Program-made: the position numbers and the translations under genes | The notes under the pieces: generated by a model | What the model saw: only the letters and a program-made list of their open reading frames with translations | Databases searched by the model: none | What the model was told of the DNA's origin: nothing | Source of the DNA: Chitinophagaceae bacterium | GTDB lineage: Bacteria; Bacteroidota; Bacteroidia; Chitinophagales; Chitinophagaceae | Direction of reading: 5' to 3' | Assembly: GCA_025455245.1 (NCBI GenBank) | Contig: JALOMX010000172.1 | Location: 1 to 5,423, forward strand | DNA: 5,423 nucleotides | Shown: positions 4,919 to 5,423 of the stretch, one piece after another | Position numbering within the stretch: position 1 is the first letter of the stretch | Layout of the letters: every line of letters starts with the position of its first letter

Positions 4919-5423
4919 TTAAAACCGGATGTTGATGGCAGCCATCATATTGGTGCCTGCCATCGGGTAGAAAAAGTTTTCAGTTATGAATTCATTTCCG
5001 GATAAGTAACTGAAAGTATAACCGTTGGGTTCATAAAGGCTATTGAAAATATTGTTTACCTGAAATACCAATTGTACTTTTTGAACCCAGGTTCTCAGCG
5101 GTAACCGATAGCTTAATCTTAAATCGCTTGCATTAAATGGATCAAGTGTTCTGCTTTCTGATCCTGCATTGTCGAGATATTGTTTGCCTACATATTTGTT
5201 CAACAGGCTTACTTCTCCATCCTTTACGGGTCTCCAGTCAATGGAAAAAAACTGAACAACAGATGGAGAAAGCGCAATCGGGGTGTTTCCATATTGTACA
5301 GTAATCTGTCCTCCGTTATCATAATCGTCATAGTAACCGGTATAATCAATGGCCCTGTTTTGGCTAAGTGCCAGCGAATAATTGAAGCCCCATTTTTTTT
5401 GCTGGTATTTGGCTTCCAGTTCT
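4919..5423 (-). CDS. TonB-dependent outer-membrane receptor, C-terminal beta-barrel part, runs off right edge
   Basis: The last 167 residues of a barrel-type receptor, stop at 4921-4919, open at base 5423. Alternating aromatic/polar strands are visible, e.g. KKWGFNYSLALSQNR near the edge. NKYVGKQYLDN, ASDLRLSYRLP, VQLVFQVNNIFNSLYEPNGY and the final strand AAINIRF follow. The terminal Phe fits the outer-membrane assembly (BAM) signal, and the conserved NNIFNSLYE segment is typical of TonB-dependent receptors. Full-length members are usually 700-1000 aa, so the plug, TonB box, signal peptide and any carboxypeptidase-like N-terminal domain lie outside the window. Such receptors take up iron chelates, cobalamin or glycans using energy from TonB-ExbBD; the ligand cannot be told from this part. 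An internal Met at 5203 is not the start, because the same frame continues with matching receptor sequence to the edge. It converges with the rhodanese gene. Confidence 0.92.
   Translation of the reverse strand, partial: ELEAKYQQKKWGFNYSLALSQNRAIDYTGYYDDYDNGGQITVQYGNTPIALSPSVVQFFSIDWRPVKDGEVSLLNKYVGKQYLDNAGSESRTLDPFNASDLRLSYRLPLRTWVQKVQLVFQVNNIFNSLYEPNGYTFSYLSGNEFITENFFYPMAGTNMMAAINIRF

Noticed and set aside
1..5423. CRISPR array, tRNA/rRNA genes, insertion sequence, phage or defence genes
   Set aside because: No regularly spaced repeats, tRNA-like cloverleaf, transposase motifs or terminal repeats were seen. All long open regions are explained by housekeeping or envelope genes.

Overview
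The window looks like ordinary chromosomal DNA from a member of the Bacteroidota. The evidence is a TonB-dependent receptor C-terminus ending in Phe, a compact LuxC-type acyl-CoA reductase divergent from a two-cluster ferredoxin, a Ddl with the N-terminal signature GGYSGEAEVS, an orphan PASTA protein, TAnnTTTG-type -7 promoter elements, AT-rich leaders without strong Shine-Dalgarno sequences, and moderate GC content. The HtrA and Ddl sequences remind me of Chitinophaga/Sphingobacteria-like lineages. That is an impression from memory, not a search result.

Layout, left to right. (1) Positions 1-885, minus strand: the N-terminal 295 residues of an HtrA/DegP-type periplasmic serine protease that runs off the left edge. 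(2) 886-1050: a 165-nt gap with an inverted repeat just past the reductase stop and the HtrA leader. (3) 1051-2052, minus: LuxC-family acyl-CoA reductase with a GTG start. (4) 2053-2108: a 56-nt divergent control region with opposed TAnnTTTG elements. (5) 2109-2456, plus: 2[4Fe-4S] ferredoxin. (6) 2457-2574: a 118-nt gap with two abutting hairpins. (7) 2575-3564, plus: D-alanine--D-alanine ligase. (8) 3640-4494, plus: membrane-anchored protein with three PASTA repeats and a GTG start. (9) 4537-4845, plus: single-domain rhodanese. (10) 4858-4907: strong bidirectional terminator. (11) 4919-5423, minus: C-terminal part of a TonB-dependent outer-membrane receptor that runs off the right edge. No stretch longer than 300 bases lacks a gene.

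How the genes may work together. Ddl makes the D-Ala-D-Ala end of the peptidoglycan precursor. The PASTA protein next to it is expected to display peptidoglycan- or muropeptide-binding repeats in the periplasm, so the two form a plausible cell-wall pair, and the rhodanese probably shares their transcript. The reductase and ferredoxin share one control region, which suggests co-regulation, although LuxC-type enzymes are known to use NADPH and a direct electron link is only a guess. HtrA and the receptor are envelope proteins with no visible link to the central genes.

I see no mobile element, CRISPR array, tRNA, rRNA or phage gene, and no convincing undescribed system. The points most worth a second look are the reductase/ferredoxin divergon, the double hairpin before ddl, and the kinase-less PASTA protein.
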